Assembly (NCBI GenBank): GCA_934699585.1
Contig: CAKUWY010000018.1
Location: 1-64,000 of the forward strand
Direction: 5' to 3'
Length of the DNA: 64,000 nucleotides
Source: an uncultured Fibrobacter sp.
Lineage (GTDB): Bacteria > Fibrobacterota > Fibrobacteria > Fibrobacterales > Fibrobacteraceae
The translations under genes and the position numbers were made by a program. The stretch's first letter is position 1. The number at the start of each line of letters is the position of its first letter. The notes under the pieces are model-generated. The model worked only from the letters and a program-made list of their open reading frames with translations, did no database searches and was not told where the DNA came from. Below, piece by piece: positions 15,476 through 23,724 of this stretch.

Positions 15476-16816
15476 TTATTCTTCGTCAAACTCCAAGATG
15501 CCGCGTCCGAACTCCCGCACGAACAGCCTGCGGGAAAGTCCTTCGCCGGCGTAACTGATGGTGGGCGAGATTTCGTAGAGCTTGTCTTCCTTGACTTCGA
15601 CGTGGGCCTTCTTCAGCCATTCCTTGTGGAGGCGTCCGATCATGTTGCGGGCGGTCTTTGGCGAATCGTTTCCGTCGGCGTTCTTGACGGGGCTGAATTC
15701 TTCTTCGCGGACCACTCCGAAGGGAAGCATGGACCCCAGCAGCGGGAAAGCGTCAAAGAGGAACTGCTCGAACTTGAAGCATTTCTCGATGCCGCAGACG
15801 GTCTTGCGGGCGGTGTGCCACGGGAGCCTGCTGGTCTGCAGCTTGCGGAGCCCTGCCAGCTTGAACAGGTGGATGGCGATGTTTCCGCCGTCGAAGGTGA
15901 GGCTGCCGTCGGCGTTGGTCATGTCGCGGTAGTTCTCGGGAAGGTCGCTGTATTCCACCACGCCGGGCTTGCCGTTCTGCAGGGCGAATATGCCCACCTT
16001 CTCGTTTGGACCCGCCTTGGGCACCACCTTGGAGGCCGACATGCTCCGGCCTTCGCTGGCGAGAGCCCCGATGAATGCCGGGTCGCAAATGCGGCACAGC
16101 GCGTTATCTACGCTGTAGAGGAACACGTACTGCACACCCTTTTCTACAAGCCAGGCCAGAGTGCCGCTCTGTGCCAGGGCGCGGAAGCAGCCTCCGTTTC
16201 CGTCGGGAACAAGGGCCAGGCGGTTGTTCTCGTCCACCACGGCCCTGCCCTCGGGGGTGAGGGCGCAGATGGTACCCTGCTCGAAAAAGCGGATGTTGTC
16301 CCGGTCCATGCCAAAAAACTTGTGCTCGGTAAAGAAGTTGACGGTAGCCTCGTGGTTCAGCGGGCTGGTCATGATGCACCAGGGAATGGGGTGGCCCACC
16401 TGGGCAGACAGGTTTTGCAGGCGCTCGGCTTGCAGCTGGAATAAACTCTTGTGGCTGGGAAGTTCGATGTCGAACATGCCCTTGGGTCCGTCGAAACCGA
16501 GACGTGAACCCTGTCCGCCCGCCACCAGGAAGGCGGCCACCTGTCCTTTCTGGAGCAGGATTTCGCCGGTCTCCTTCCAGTATTCGTACCGCAGGTCGTC
16601 AGCGGCAATCTTGAAGGGCATAGGCTTCAGATCGGCGGAGACGTTGTCTTCAAGAGAGGCGGCGGACTTTTCGGCGTAAAGGGCCTTCAGTTCTTCCCAG
16701 TCCTGGCTCAAGATATCGCGTTCCAGGAGGGTGCGGGCTTCGCCGCTCAACGATTCAAGGCGGGCGGCCAGTTCGCTTTGGCCTGCCGCGTTCAACTTGC
16801 TGACTATGTCGTTCAT
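15476..16816 (-). CDS. UDPGP-family uridylyltransferase, close to eukaryotic UDP-GlcNAc pyrophosphorylase
   Basis: This nucleotidyltransferase joins UTP to a sugar 1-phosphate. The signature VAGGQGSRLGFDGPKGMFDI lies at about 98-117, followed by LPSHKSLFQLQAERL, which resembles eukaryotic UAP1. The helical N-terminus (LNAAGQSELAARLESL) also resembles that family. The likely product is UDP-GlcNAc or UDP-GalNAc, but UDP-glucose is possible. The ATG at 16816 was chosen; a longer frame to 16897 would run through the repeat element at 16857, giving a Pro-rich artefact. It lies downstream of mraY, which uses a UDP-GlcNAc-derived substrate pool. Confidence 0.82.
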   Translation of the reverse strand: MNDIVSKLNAAGQSELAARLESLSGEARTLLERDILSQDWEELKALYAEKSAASLEDNVSADLKPMPFKIAADDLRYEYWKETGEILLQKGQVAAFLVAGGQGSRLGFDGPKGMFDIELPSHKSLFQLQAERLQNLSAQVGHPIPWCIMTSPLNHEATVNFFTEHKFFGMDRDNIRFFEQGTICALTPEGRAVVDENNRLALVPDGNGGCFRALAQSGTLAWLVEKGVQYVFLYSVDNALCRICDPAFIGALASEGRSMSASKVVPKAGPNEKVGIFALQNGKPGVVEYSDLPENYRDMTNADGSLTFDGGNIAIHLFKLAGLRKLQTSRLPWHTARKTVCGIEKCFKFEQFLFDAFPLLGSMLPFGVVREEEFSPVKNADGNDSPKTARNMIGRLHKEWLKKAHVEVKEDKLYEISPTISYAGEGLSRRLFVREFGRGILEFDEE

Positions 16817-16856
16817 TTGAGACTCTTGAAATTTTTGAATTTTAAATTCTGGTTCC

Positions 16857-17005
16857 GGGGTTTTAGGGGCAAAGCCCCTAGGAGAGAGGGTAGGCAAAGA
16901 CTTGCCCTGGATTTTTTGACTCCACTTTGTTTCGCTCAGAATGACACATTGTTTGTTTCAGAGTGACAGAAGGGGCAAGGCTTTGACGAGGGGGAGGCTT
17001 CCCCC
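16857..17005 (+). repeat. Composite GC-rich element between mraY and the UDP-sugar gene
   Basis: The left end is GGGGTTTTAGGGGC with AAAGCCCCTAGGAGAGAGGG. The interior holds a TCAGAATGACAC module, and the right end is GACGAGGGGGAGGCTTCCCCCC. The right hairpin abuts the mraY stop codon. Confidence 0.75.
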
Positions 17006-18151
17006 CTACCTAATTCCAAAAAACACGACCATGCTGAAGATGAGGGCGAAGATGCTCACCAGGTGCATACGCCACACGATCTTGGAGTTCATCAGGGGCT
17101 TGTTTGCGAACTTGCCGTCCCATTTCTTTTGGTAGTGGTGGTGCAGCGGCGCACAGAGGAACAGGCGCTTGCCGGTGCCGGTGGTCTTGCGGGTGAACTT
17201 GAACCACAGAATCTGCAACAGCACAGAGAAGGCCTCGGCGATGATGATGATGCACACGATAGGCAAGAACAGCCCCGCTTGCACCAAGATGAACATGATG
17301 CCGATGGCGGCGCCAAAGCCTACGGAACCCGCATCGCCCATGTAGATTTCGGCAGGGGGACTGTTGAACCACAGGTAGGCAAGGAGGGCTCCCGCGATGG
17401 CGGTGGCGATGGGGAAAAGTTCGTCGCAGCCCGGCAGGTAAGGCACGCTCAGGTACTGACTGAAAATGAAGTTGCCGCTCACGTAGGCCACGAGGCCTAC
17501 GAACACCATGCTGGTAAGAATCGGCACCGAAACGAGGCTGTCCAGGCCGTCGGTGAAGTTGGTTCCGTTGGCAGAGGCCGCAATCACAAAGGTCATGAAG
17601 CCCACGAAGGCCCAGTTAGGCAGGGAAATCTGGAAGACGTCGATGGGGCAGAAGGGGATAGTCAGGTTGCCCTTAAGTTCGGGAATGAACTTGTAGCAGA
17701 TGATAGCCACCACGAGGCTAAAGAGAAAGTAGAGGAACAGGCGAAGGCTGCTAGAAATACCATCGGCCTTTTCCATGTAATCGGCTGCCTTGAGCTTGCC
17801 CAGCTTGATAAGGCGCTTGGCCTTGACTTTGGCAATGTCGTCGATGGCGCCCACGGCAGAGAATGCCGCCAGAATAACCAGGGTGGAAATGCTGTAGCCG
17901 TTCATCTTGCAGACCAGGAGCGAGACGACCTCGACGACGATTACCAGAAGGAGACCGCCCATGATAGGAGGGCTCTTGGCTCCGTCCTTGTCAAAGTCGG
18001 AGGTGGCGTCAAGGCGCTGGAGCTTGCGGATGTAGACCGGCATGAGGCACATGACTAAGACGATGGAGAGCATGGCGGCGACACCTGCGCGGAACAGACG
18101 GCCGTCGAAAAGGTCAATGCTGGTAATGTGATAGAGCCAATGGCAGAGCAT
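17006..18151 (-). CDS. mraY: Phospho-N-acetylmuramoyl-pentapeptide-transferase
   Basis: MraY moves phospho-MurNAc-pentapeptide from UDP to undecaprenyl phosphate, making lipid I. It is a polytopic membrane enzyme. Motifs present are AIDD (D104, D105), NFTDGLD at 198-204 and the PLHHH histidines at 335-339. YMGDAGSVGFG lies near 270-280. About ten hydrophobic segments and 381 residues fit the family. It is not inside a mur/fts cluster here: the downstream gene is a UDP-sugar pyrophosphorylase and upstream is a heptamer repeat, so it seems to have moved from the usual dcw context. Confidence 0.95.
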   Translation of the reverse strand: MLCHWLYHITSIDLFDGRLFRAGVAAMLSIVLVMCLMPVYIRKLQRLDATSDFDKDGAKSPPIMGGLLLVIVVEVVSLLVCKMNGYSISTLVILAAFSAVGAIDDIAKVKAKRLIKLGKLKAADYMEKADGISSSLRLFLYFLFSLVVAIICYKFIPELKGNLTIPFCPIDVFQISLPNWAFVGFMTFVIAASANGTNFTDGLDSLVSVPILTSMVFVGLVAYVSGNFIFSQYLSVPYLPGCDELFPIATAIAGALLAYLWFNSPPAEIYMGDAGSVGFGAAIGIMFILVQAGLFLPIVCIIIIAEAFSVLLQILWFKFTRKTTGTGKRLFLCAPLHHHYQKKWDGKFANKPLMNSKIVWRMHLVSIFALIFSMVVFFGIR

Positions 18152-18153
18152 AG

Positions 18154-18184
18154 TAGTTGATAGTGGCTAGGATCTAGGAACTAG
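18154..18184. repeat. Heptamer-period repeat (TAG every 7 bp)
   Basis: TAG recurs at 18154, 18161, 18168, 18175 and 18182 just upstream of mraY. A GTCATGTCCGC/GCGGACATC hairpin follows at 18211-18237. Confidence 0.75.
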
Positions 18185-18322
18185 AGGTTTGAGTCGAAAA
18201 GGTTTGTTCAGTCATGTCCGCGAAGGCGGACATCTCCCTTATGTTGAATCGTCAGACAAGAGAAAAATAAAATAATGTAGTGGCGTTGGCTCGGGTTATC
18301 TAAAATTTCTACATTATAGATC

Positions 18323-18760
18323 ATGAGCGAACTGCATATCAACTGCCCCCATTGCGGGTCTTCTTTCCAGGTCATGGTGAAGGGCGAGCCTTCTAGCATG
18401 ATGGTGTTTTCTTGCGTCAGGTGCAAGACCCCGCTGATGTATTACGGGGGAGAAACCGCCGAACTGGACCGTGAAGAGTTTGTAGGGCTTCGCAAGCGGC
18501 TTTCCAAGGTGCTGGACGTGGTCATCAGCAATGACGCCTCGGTGAAGGAGGTGGCGGATTCCCTGCGCAGCATGGTGGATGCCTCCAACGCCATCGCAGA
18601 GGAACGGGCGGAGCGTCAGGACGCAAGCGGTGCAGTCAGCGGACGGCGCGGAGCCAGTGCGGAAAATCGCAGAACTCCGGCGATATCCGACGAGGCCCTG
18701 GAAAAGTTGCAGAAAGACCTTGCCGAGATGGATGCCGAAAAGTTCCTGGAAAGCTTGTAG
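18323..18760 (+). CDS. Zinc-ribbon protein of unknown function, 145 aa
   Basis: The N-terminal 40 residues carry two cysteine pairs (CPHC and CVRC, about 8-11 and 31-34), as in a small zinc ribbon. The rest is helical and charged, with a Ser/Arg-rich linker (about 100-120) and an acidic C-terminal helix. No family name is recognised. It is divergent from mraY and ends 26 bp before the LysE-type gene. TACATTAT about 5 bp before the ATG partly matches the TAnnTTTG box, and no clear ribosome binding site is present. Zinc binding is inferred from the cysteines only. Confidence 0.75.
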   Translation: MSELHINCPHCGSSFQVMVKGEPSSMMVFSCVRCKTPLMYYGGETAELDREEFVGLRKRLSKVLDVVISNDASVKEVADSLRSMVDASNAIAEERAERQDASGAVSGRRGASAENRRTPAISDEALEKLQKDLAEMDAEKFLESL

Positions 18761-18786
18761 CCCAAGTCCACTTACCGCTGTTTTTT

Positions 18787-19455
18787 ATGCTTGAATTTTT
18801 CATTGCCGCCATCGTTGTCGCCCTCGCTCCCGGGCCGGATAATTTGTTCGTGCTGGCCCAGAGCGCTACTCACGGAGCCAAGGCCGGATTTTGCATTATT
18901 TGCGGACTGTGTACGGGAATCCTGGTGCAGACGGGACTTTTGGTGGTGGGCGTGTCCGCCCTGATTGCCGCAAGCCCTGTGGCGTTTTTCGTGATCCAAT
19001 GCTTGGGCGCTGCCTACCTGGTGTATCTGGCCTACAAAAGCTTTCAGGTGCGGGCGGGAACGGTAGTGTTGGACGCTACTGCCGCGGAACGTCATCCTGA
19101 ACCCCGTAGGGGTGAAGGATCCAGTCCCGAGGGCCCTGGTTCATCATCCCTTTCGGCCCGCAGGCTCTACTTGCGGGGCATCATCATGAACCTCACGAAC
19201 CCGAAGGCGATACTTTTCGCGCTGTCGTTTATCCCGCCTGCGGTAAAGATGGACAGCCCCTTGAGCCCGTCGGTCCAGATGTTGATTCTCGGGTCGGAAT
19301 TCGTGGTGGCCACCTTCATCGTGTTCGGAACGGTTGCACTTTTGGCGGGTGCGGTCAAGAGGTTCATGCTGAACAGCCCCAAGGCGAACCGCAACCTGAA
19401 CTGGTTCTCCGGTGCGGTATTCCTGTTCATGGCCGTCGCGCTGTTTGCGCTGTAG
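18787..19455 (+). CDS. LysE/RhtB-family exporter with an in-frame repeat insert
   Basis: This is an inner-membrane amino-acid exporter of the LysE/RhtB superfamily. APGPDNLFVLAQS near residues 13-25 is the family signature, and GIIMNLTNPKAILFAL starts the second half. There are six hydrophobic segments. Between the third and fourth helices, about residues 100-125, there is an unusual Pro/Ser/Arg/Gly-rich loop. Its DNA (19090-19128) is a GTCATCC...GGATCC hairpin module like those in intergenic DNA. The frame stays open and the insert falls in a loop, so transport may survive. The substrate is unknown. Confidence 0.85.
   Translation: MLEFFIAAIVVALAPGPDNLFVLAQSATHGAKAGFCIICGLCTGILVQTGLLVVGVSALIAASPVAFFVIQCLGAAYLVYLAYKSFQVRAGTVVLDATAAERHPEPRRGEGSSPEGPGSSSLSARRLYLRGIIMNLTNPKAILFALSFIPPAVKMDSPLSPSVQMLILGSEFVVATFIVFGTVALLAGAVKRFMLNSPKANRNLNWFSGAVFLFMAVALFAL
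19090..19128. repeat. In-frame GTCATCC-hairpin module inside LysE gene
   Basis: CGTCATCCTGAA, a CCCC-GTA-GGGG hairpin and TGAAGGATCCAGTCC make up the module. The outer frame equals that in the methyltransferase gene at 7152-7193 while the hairpin stem differs. Confidence 0.65.
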
Positions 19456-19467
19456 CCGTTGGCGTTT

Positions 19468-21039
19468 TTAATCGCCCAGCAGGTGGAAATTCAAGTACAG
19501 GGTGTAGGCGTGGATCCTGCGGGACATGGGTTCGGCGATTTCAGAGGAATAAGCGGCCATCTTGAGGTAGGTGTCTAGACGGTAGCCGATACCCATCCAG
19601 TTTAGCAGCCTGTATTCAAGGGCGGTCTTGTTGCTAAGCAGAAAGTCCCAGCCGGTTACGCCATAATCAGGGGTGGTTCCTTCGATGGTTTTCATGGCGA
19701 CGAGGGCTGTCTTGCTGAAGAGTTTCCATTTTTTCTTGTAAAGGGTTTCCAGGGTGAGGCTGTATTTTATGCCGGAATTGTATTGGTAGCTGTCCTTGTC
19801 CGGATGGTAGTCAGGATTGAATTCCTGGATGATGTCGTCGTAACCCATGTCGGCAGAACCCAGCATAATCCAGTAGAGTTGGTTGATGACGCGGAAACGC
19901 ACACTGGGGGTGAGCCAAAGCGCGATATCCATTGCGCCTCCCAAAGACAGGGTGCTGACAGTCGCGAAATCCCCGTAAAAGGTATCGTAGTCAAGGTTGA
20001 TGGAAAAGTCCAGCCAGTGACCACGCCCGTGGATGCCCCGGTTGATAAGCTTTCCCATGACATCCAACTGTAGCACGGCCCCTTCGAAGCCACCTTCGCT
20101 CATGAATTCGGCCTGAAAATAATCAAAGGGGCGCTTGACCCTTGAGTATGGCTTTCCGTATTCCAGGGATATGTCAAGGATGCCGTGACGGTCATTCCAT
20201 TTGGCGTCAACCTCATCGGAATTCTTGCCACCCATGCGGTAGACGGAACCGAATCGGGACCCCATGCCTGTGGCGATAGCGAGTTCAATGGGAACCCAGC
20301 CTGTGTAAAAGTCCCGGTTGCCGAAGGCCTTCCGTTGGACATAGCCGGCAGGCTCAAGTACGAATGCGGCCAGCTGCCTGTACCAGGGGGCGCCAGGCCT
20401 GTTGTAGGCTGCACGCGAAAGCCTGTAAAGAGCTTCGCCAAATACGGAGCCCGCGATGGATGTAGAGATAAGGTCGTTGGGAGCGGGATATTCCGTTTCG
20501 CAGAACATTTCCCAGGTGGAACTGCCAAGAGCGGCAAACAGTAGGCTTGAGTAGAATCCGTAGCCGCCACCTCTTGCGGCGGCATAGTACATGGAACCCT
20601 GGTAGGGATGTCCGTAAAAGTTGATGGCCCAATGGTTGTGGTCCCATTTCCAGCCTTCGCGGAAGTTTCTTTTCCAGTAGCTTGGTCCGGTGTGGGCGTA
20701 GTTCTTGTCAAGGACGTAATAATCAAACGACCATACGAGTGCGTTTTGGCCTAGAACTTCTGCAGATACGATTAGAGGGTTTACATGGGTGCCGTAAAGG
20801 CTGTCCTTGGGCACGACAAGGGTGTCTTTTTCCCGTTCCGTAATGACGGAGTCGCCCAATACGGCGGTGCGCAGAATCTTTGCCTCTTCGATACTGAAAA
20901 CGGCATTTTCGTCTCTCAATTTTTCCCGGAGGGAGTCTGGAATGGCCGCGATTTTTGCCGAGTCGATTTGCTGTGCGAATAGGGCTCCGCTAAGAGCGAG
21001 AATCGTTGCGGCAAATTTTGGGAAGCGTCCTAAAGGCAT
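19468..21039 (-). CDS. DUF3943-type exported protein, probably outer membrane
   Basis: The protein has 523 residues. A signal peptide ends at ALFAQ (about 23). A middle region with WKWDHNHWAINFYGHPYQGSMYY and SSTWEMFCETEYPAPNDL fits the DUF3943 family, found in several Gram-negative phyla with unknown role. The C-terminal half is rich in alternating aromatic strands, suggesting a beta-barrel. It is convergent with the LysE gene (12 bp apart). Its upstream gap of about 146 bp contains no other gene. Location is inferred from composition. Confidence 0.8.
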   Translation of the reverse strand: MPLGRFPKFAATILALSGALFAQQIDSAKIAAIPDSLREKLRDENAVFSIEEAKILRTAVLGDSVITEREKDTLVVPKDSLYGTHVNPLIVSAEVLGQNALVWSFDYYVLDKNYAHTGPSYWKRNFREGWKWDHNHWAINFYGHPYQGSMYYAAARGGGYGFYSSLLFAALGSSTWEMFCETEYPAPNDLISTSIAGSVFGEALYRLSRAAYNRPGAPWYRQLAAFVLEPAGYVQRKAFGNRDFYTGWVPIELAIATGMGSRFGSVYRMGGKNSDEVDAKWNDRHGILDISLEYGKPYSRVKRPFDYFQAEFMSEGGFEGAVLQLDVMGKLINRGIHGRGHWLDFSINLDYDTFYGDFATVSTLSLGGAMDIALWLTPSVRFRVINQLYWIMLGSADMGYDDIIQEFNPDYHPDKDSYQYNSGIKYSLTLETLYKKKWKLFSKTALVAMKTIEGTTPDYGVTGWDFLLSNKTALEYRLLNWMGIGYRLDTYLKMAAYSSEIAEPMSRRIHAYTLYLNFHLLGD

Positions 21040-21185
21040 TCTTAATATTTAAAAAAGAGTGAACTTTGTTTCAAGATGGACGGCTTGGTTTTCCGACAAA
21101 GCGTTTTTTTGCCAAGACGAAAAAAAAGACTTGCTCTGGAGAACAAATCCTTTGGTAACAAACAAAGTCCTGTCTTTTTTTGGCG

Positions 21186-22604
21186 TTACTTGTTCAAACG
21201 CTCCGTTGCGGCGGCGACGCCTAGCAGGTCCGCTTCCATAAAGGGCTTGCCGATCCACTGGAGGCCTACAGGCAACCCGCCGGCCATTCCGCAGGGGACT
21301 GTTACGCCCGGAAGACCTGCGAGGTTCAGGCTTACGGTGTAGATGTCGCTGAGGTAAACGGCCATGGGGTCGGACTCGTTCATGCCGCACTTCAGCGGGA
21401 GCCCAGGCATGGCGGGGCTTGCAATCACGTCGCAGCTTTCAAAGGCCTTGTTGAAGTCGTCGGTAATGAGCCTACGGACCTTCTGGGCCTGCACGTAGTA
21501 GGCGTCGTAGAATCCGGCGCTGAGCACGTAGCTGCCCAGCAGAATCCGGCGCTGGACTTCCTTGCCGAAGCCTTCGCTTCTGGACTTGGCGTAAAGGTCG
21601 AACAGCTTGCGGGCATCCTTGCTCCGGTAGCCGTAGCGCACGCCGTCGTAGCGGGAGAGGTTGGAACTGGCCTCGGCGGTGGCGATGATGTAGTAGCTGG
21701 ACACGGCGTAGCTGATGTGGGGGAGGCTCACTTCCTTGAGGGTGGCGCCTTCGGCTTCCATCTTCTTGAGCATGCCTTCGATGGCGGCCTTGCAGTCCTT
21801 GTCCAGGCCTTCGCCGAAGTATTCCTTCGGCACACCGATGACCTTGCCCTTGATGCCTGCGTCAAGCTTTGCACCGAAATCTTCGGTAGGCCTTGCGCTG
21901 GTGGTGTTGTCGTGAGGGTCGATTCCGCAGATGGCCGAAAGCAGTGTTGCGCAGTCGGCGACGGTGGCACCGAAGGGGCCAATCTGGTCCAGGCTGCTGG
22001 CGTAAGCCAGAAGACCGTAGCGGGACACGCGGCCGTAGGTGGGCTTAAGGCCCACCACCCCTGTGCAGGCGGCAGGCTGACGGATAGATCCGCCGGTATC
22101 GGAGCCCAGCGCACAGGGGACCGTGCCCGAGGCCACGGCTACGGCCGAGCCTCCGGAGGAACCTCCCGGTACGCGGGAACTGTCCAGCGGGTTCTTCACG
22201 GGGCCAAAGTAAGAGGTCTCGTTGCTGGAACCCATGGCGAATTCGTCCATGTTGGTCTTGCCCACGATGACGGCACCTGCCGCTTCCAGTTTTTCGATGG
22301 CGGTGGCGGTGTAGGGGGCTACAAAGTTTTCGAGAATCTTGGAGGCTGCCGTAGTGCGGGTGCCTTCGATGCACATATTGTCCTTCACGGCTACGGGAAT
22401 CCCGTCCAGCGCACCCAGGGTCTTGCCTTCGGCGCGGCGCTTGTCGCTTTCCTTGGCACGGGCCAGCGCCCGTTCGTTAAGAACAGAAATATAGGCGTTC
22501 AAGTCCTTGGTAGCGTCAATCTTGCTGAGGGCGGACTGCACCAGGCCTTCGGCTGTCGTCTTCCCGCTTTTCAGCTGTTCCTGTAAATCTTGGATGGTGT
22601 CCAT
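21186..22604 (-). CDS. gatA: Glutamyl-tRNA(Gln)/Asp-tRNA(Asn) amidotransferase subunit A
   Basis: GatA is the amidase subunit of GatCAB and releases ammonia from glutamine for Glu-tRNA(Gln). The Lys/Ser/Ser triad motifs are VAVKDN (K74), PGGSSGGSA (about 147-154) and GSDTGGSIRQPA (S173). The ATG at 22604 was chosen: GGAGG lies 9 bp upstream and the codon overlaps the stop of the preceding gene by one base. The longer start at 22625 would overlap that gene. gatB and gatC are not adjacent, so the complex is encoded at dispersed loci. Confidence 0.95.
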   Translation of the reverse strand: MDTIQDLQEQLKSGKTTAEGLVQSALSKIDATKDLNAYISVLNERALARAKESDKRRAEGKTLGALDGIPVAVKDNMCIEGTRTTAASKILENFVAPYTATAIEKLEAAGAVIVGKTNMDEFAMGSSNETSYFGPVKNPLDSSRVPGGSSGGSAVAVASGTVPCALGSDTGGSIRQPAACTGVVGLKPTYGRVSRYGLLAYASSLDQIGPFGATVADCATLLSAICGIDPHDNTTSARPTEDFGAKLDAGIKGKVIGVPKEYFGEGLDKDCKAAIEGMLKKMEAEGATLKEVSLPHISYAVSSYYIIATAEASSNLSRYDGVRYGYRSKDARKLFDLYAKSRSEGFGKEVQRRILLGSYVLSAGFYDAYYVQAQKVRRLITDDFNKAFESCDVIASPAMPGLPLKCGMNESDPMAVYLSDIYTVSLNLAGLPGVTVPCGMAGGLPVGLQWIGKPFMEADLLGVAAATERLNK

Positions 22605-22933
22605 TACCTGTTTCCTCCGGACCATTTCATAATGTAGATGGCGAGAACCATGCCCACGATGCTCACGACGTTAATCTTGAGGCCAAGGCCAAGCGCAAAT
22701 TTTACCATGTAGAGGTCGATGACCACCGGGTCCGCCTTGTCGCCCAAGAATCCGAGATTCAGGTCGAAAGAGGCCACGAAGAAGTTGCGGACAATATTGT
22801 CGTATCCGCCGGCGTTCATCAGTTCGCCCAGTTCCCCGAACAGGAGTCCCAGGCATTCACCAAGTACTCCGCCGATAATTAGGCCGAGCACGATAAAAAG
22901 CAACAAGCGTGCAAAGGAATTTCTTTGAGTCAT
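22604..22933 (-). CDS. DUF4321-type small membrane protein, 109 aa
   Basis: The protein has two membrane segments, at about residues 8-30 (LLLFIVLGLIIGGVLGECLG) and 78-102, with a short soluble region between. This resembles the DUF4321 family, often found next to core genes. The function is unknown. It is immediately upstream of gatA with a one-base stop/start overlap, which implies translational coupling. It is transcribed after rpsD, separated by rpsD's terminator. Confidence 0.75.
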   Translation of the reverse strand: MTQRNSFARLLLFIVLGLIIGGVLGECLGLLFGELGELMNAGGYDNIVRNFFVASFDLNLGFLGDKADPVVIDLYMVKFALGLGLKINVVSIVGMVLAIYIMKWSGGNR

Positions 22934-22960
22934 GCCGCTAATTTAGAAAAATCGGCGTAC

Positions 22961-22992
22961 AAAAAAACGCCCGACTTGCGCCGGACGTTTTA
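22961..22992 (-). terminator. Rho-independent terminator of rpsD
   Basis: On the minus strand AACGTCCGGC pairs with GTCGGGCGTT through ten pairs (two G-T) around a GCAA tetraloop, followed by a run of seven Ts. It lies 16 bp after the rpsD stop. Confidence 0.85.
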
Positions 22993-23007
22993 AACTTGCA
23001 ACTCTCA

Positions 23008-23613
23008 CTACCTGGAGTAGTATTCCACCACCAGCTGTTCTTCGAGCTGGACGGGAATCTGGTCGCGGAGGGGGAGCTTCACCAGAGTGCCTTCCATCTT
23101 GCCGGCATCGACGGAAAGGTATTCCGGGGCGGCAGGAGCGTTGGCGATAGCTTCCTTGATCTGCACGTGTTCCTTGGAACGTTCGCGCACGGCGATCACG
23201 TCGCCAGCCTTGACCAGGCGGCTGGGAGAGAAGCTACGGACGCCGTTCACAGAGAAGTGACCGTGGGCCACATACTGACGGGCGGCGAAAATGGTGCGGG
23301 CAAAACCCATGCGATAGACGAGAGCGTCAAGGCGGGTTTCCAGAAGAATCATCAGGTTGTCACCGGCAGAACCTTCGCGACGGTTGGCTTCTTTGTAAGC
23401 CTTGGCCAGCTGGGCTTCGGAAATGTTGTAGGTGAAACGGAGACGCTGCTTTTCCACCAACTGCTGCTTGTACACGGAAGCAGACTTCTTACGGTTCTGA
23501 CCATGCTGGCCAGGAGCGAAGTTACGGCGGTCAAGGGCCTTTTGAGTTTTCTGGGAGACGGCAACGCCGAGAGAGCGTGCGACTTTACCTTTTGGTCCGC
23601 GGAAGGACGACAT
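23008..23613 (-). CDS. rpsD: 30S ribosomal protein S4
   Basis: S4 is a primary 16S rRNA-binding protein of the small subunit. The N-terminus MSSFRGPKGKVARSLG and the KSASVYKQQLVEKQRLRF segment are diagnostic. The S4 domain covers about 92-155 (RLDALVYRMGFA, ARQYVAHGHFSVNG), and the C-terminus ends in the usual EEQLVVEYYSR. The 201-residue length is normal. It stands outside the alpha-operon order, with its own terminator. GAGG lies close to the ATG. A GCCCCAA/TTGGGGC hairpin at 23684-23711 in the leader might end the upstream gene or serve regulation. Confidence 0.96.
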   Translation of the reverse strand: MSSFRGPKGKVARSLGVAVSQKTQKALDRRNFAPGQHGQNRKKSASVYKQQLVEKQRLRFTYNISEAQLAKAYKEANRREGSAGDNLMILLETRLDALVYRMGFARTIFAARQYVAHGHFSVNGVRSFSPSRLVKAGDVIAVRERSKEHVQIKEAIANAPAAPEYLSVDAGKMEGTLVKLPLRDQIPVQLEEQLVVEYYSR

Positions 23614-23724
23614 ATTGTACCTCGTAAGGAAGCTCTTTGGTTATGCTTGCAAATTGGCAGAGCTTGGCGCGACTTGCAAGAGTGAGCCCCAATAATAGAA
23701 TTTTGGGGCGCTAATTTCAAGGGC

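Noticed and set aside
16817..16897. N-terminal extension of the UDP-sugar pyrophosphorylase
   Set aside because: The extra 27 codons read through the end of a composite repeat element; the family-like helix begins at the ATG at 16816.
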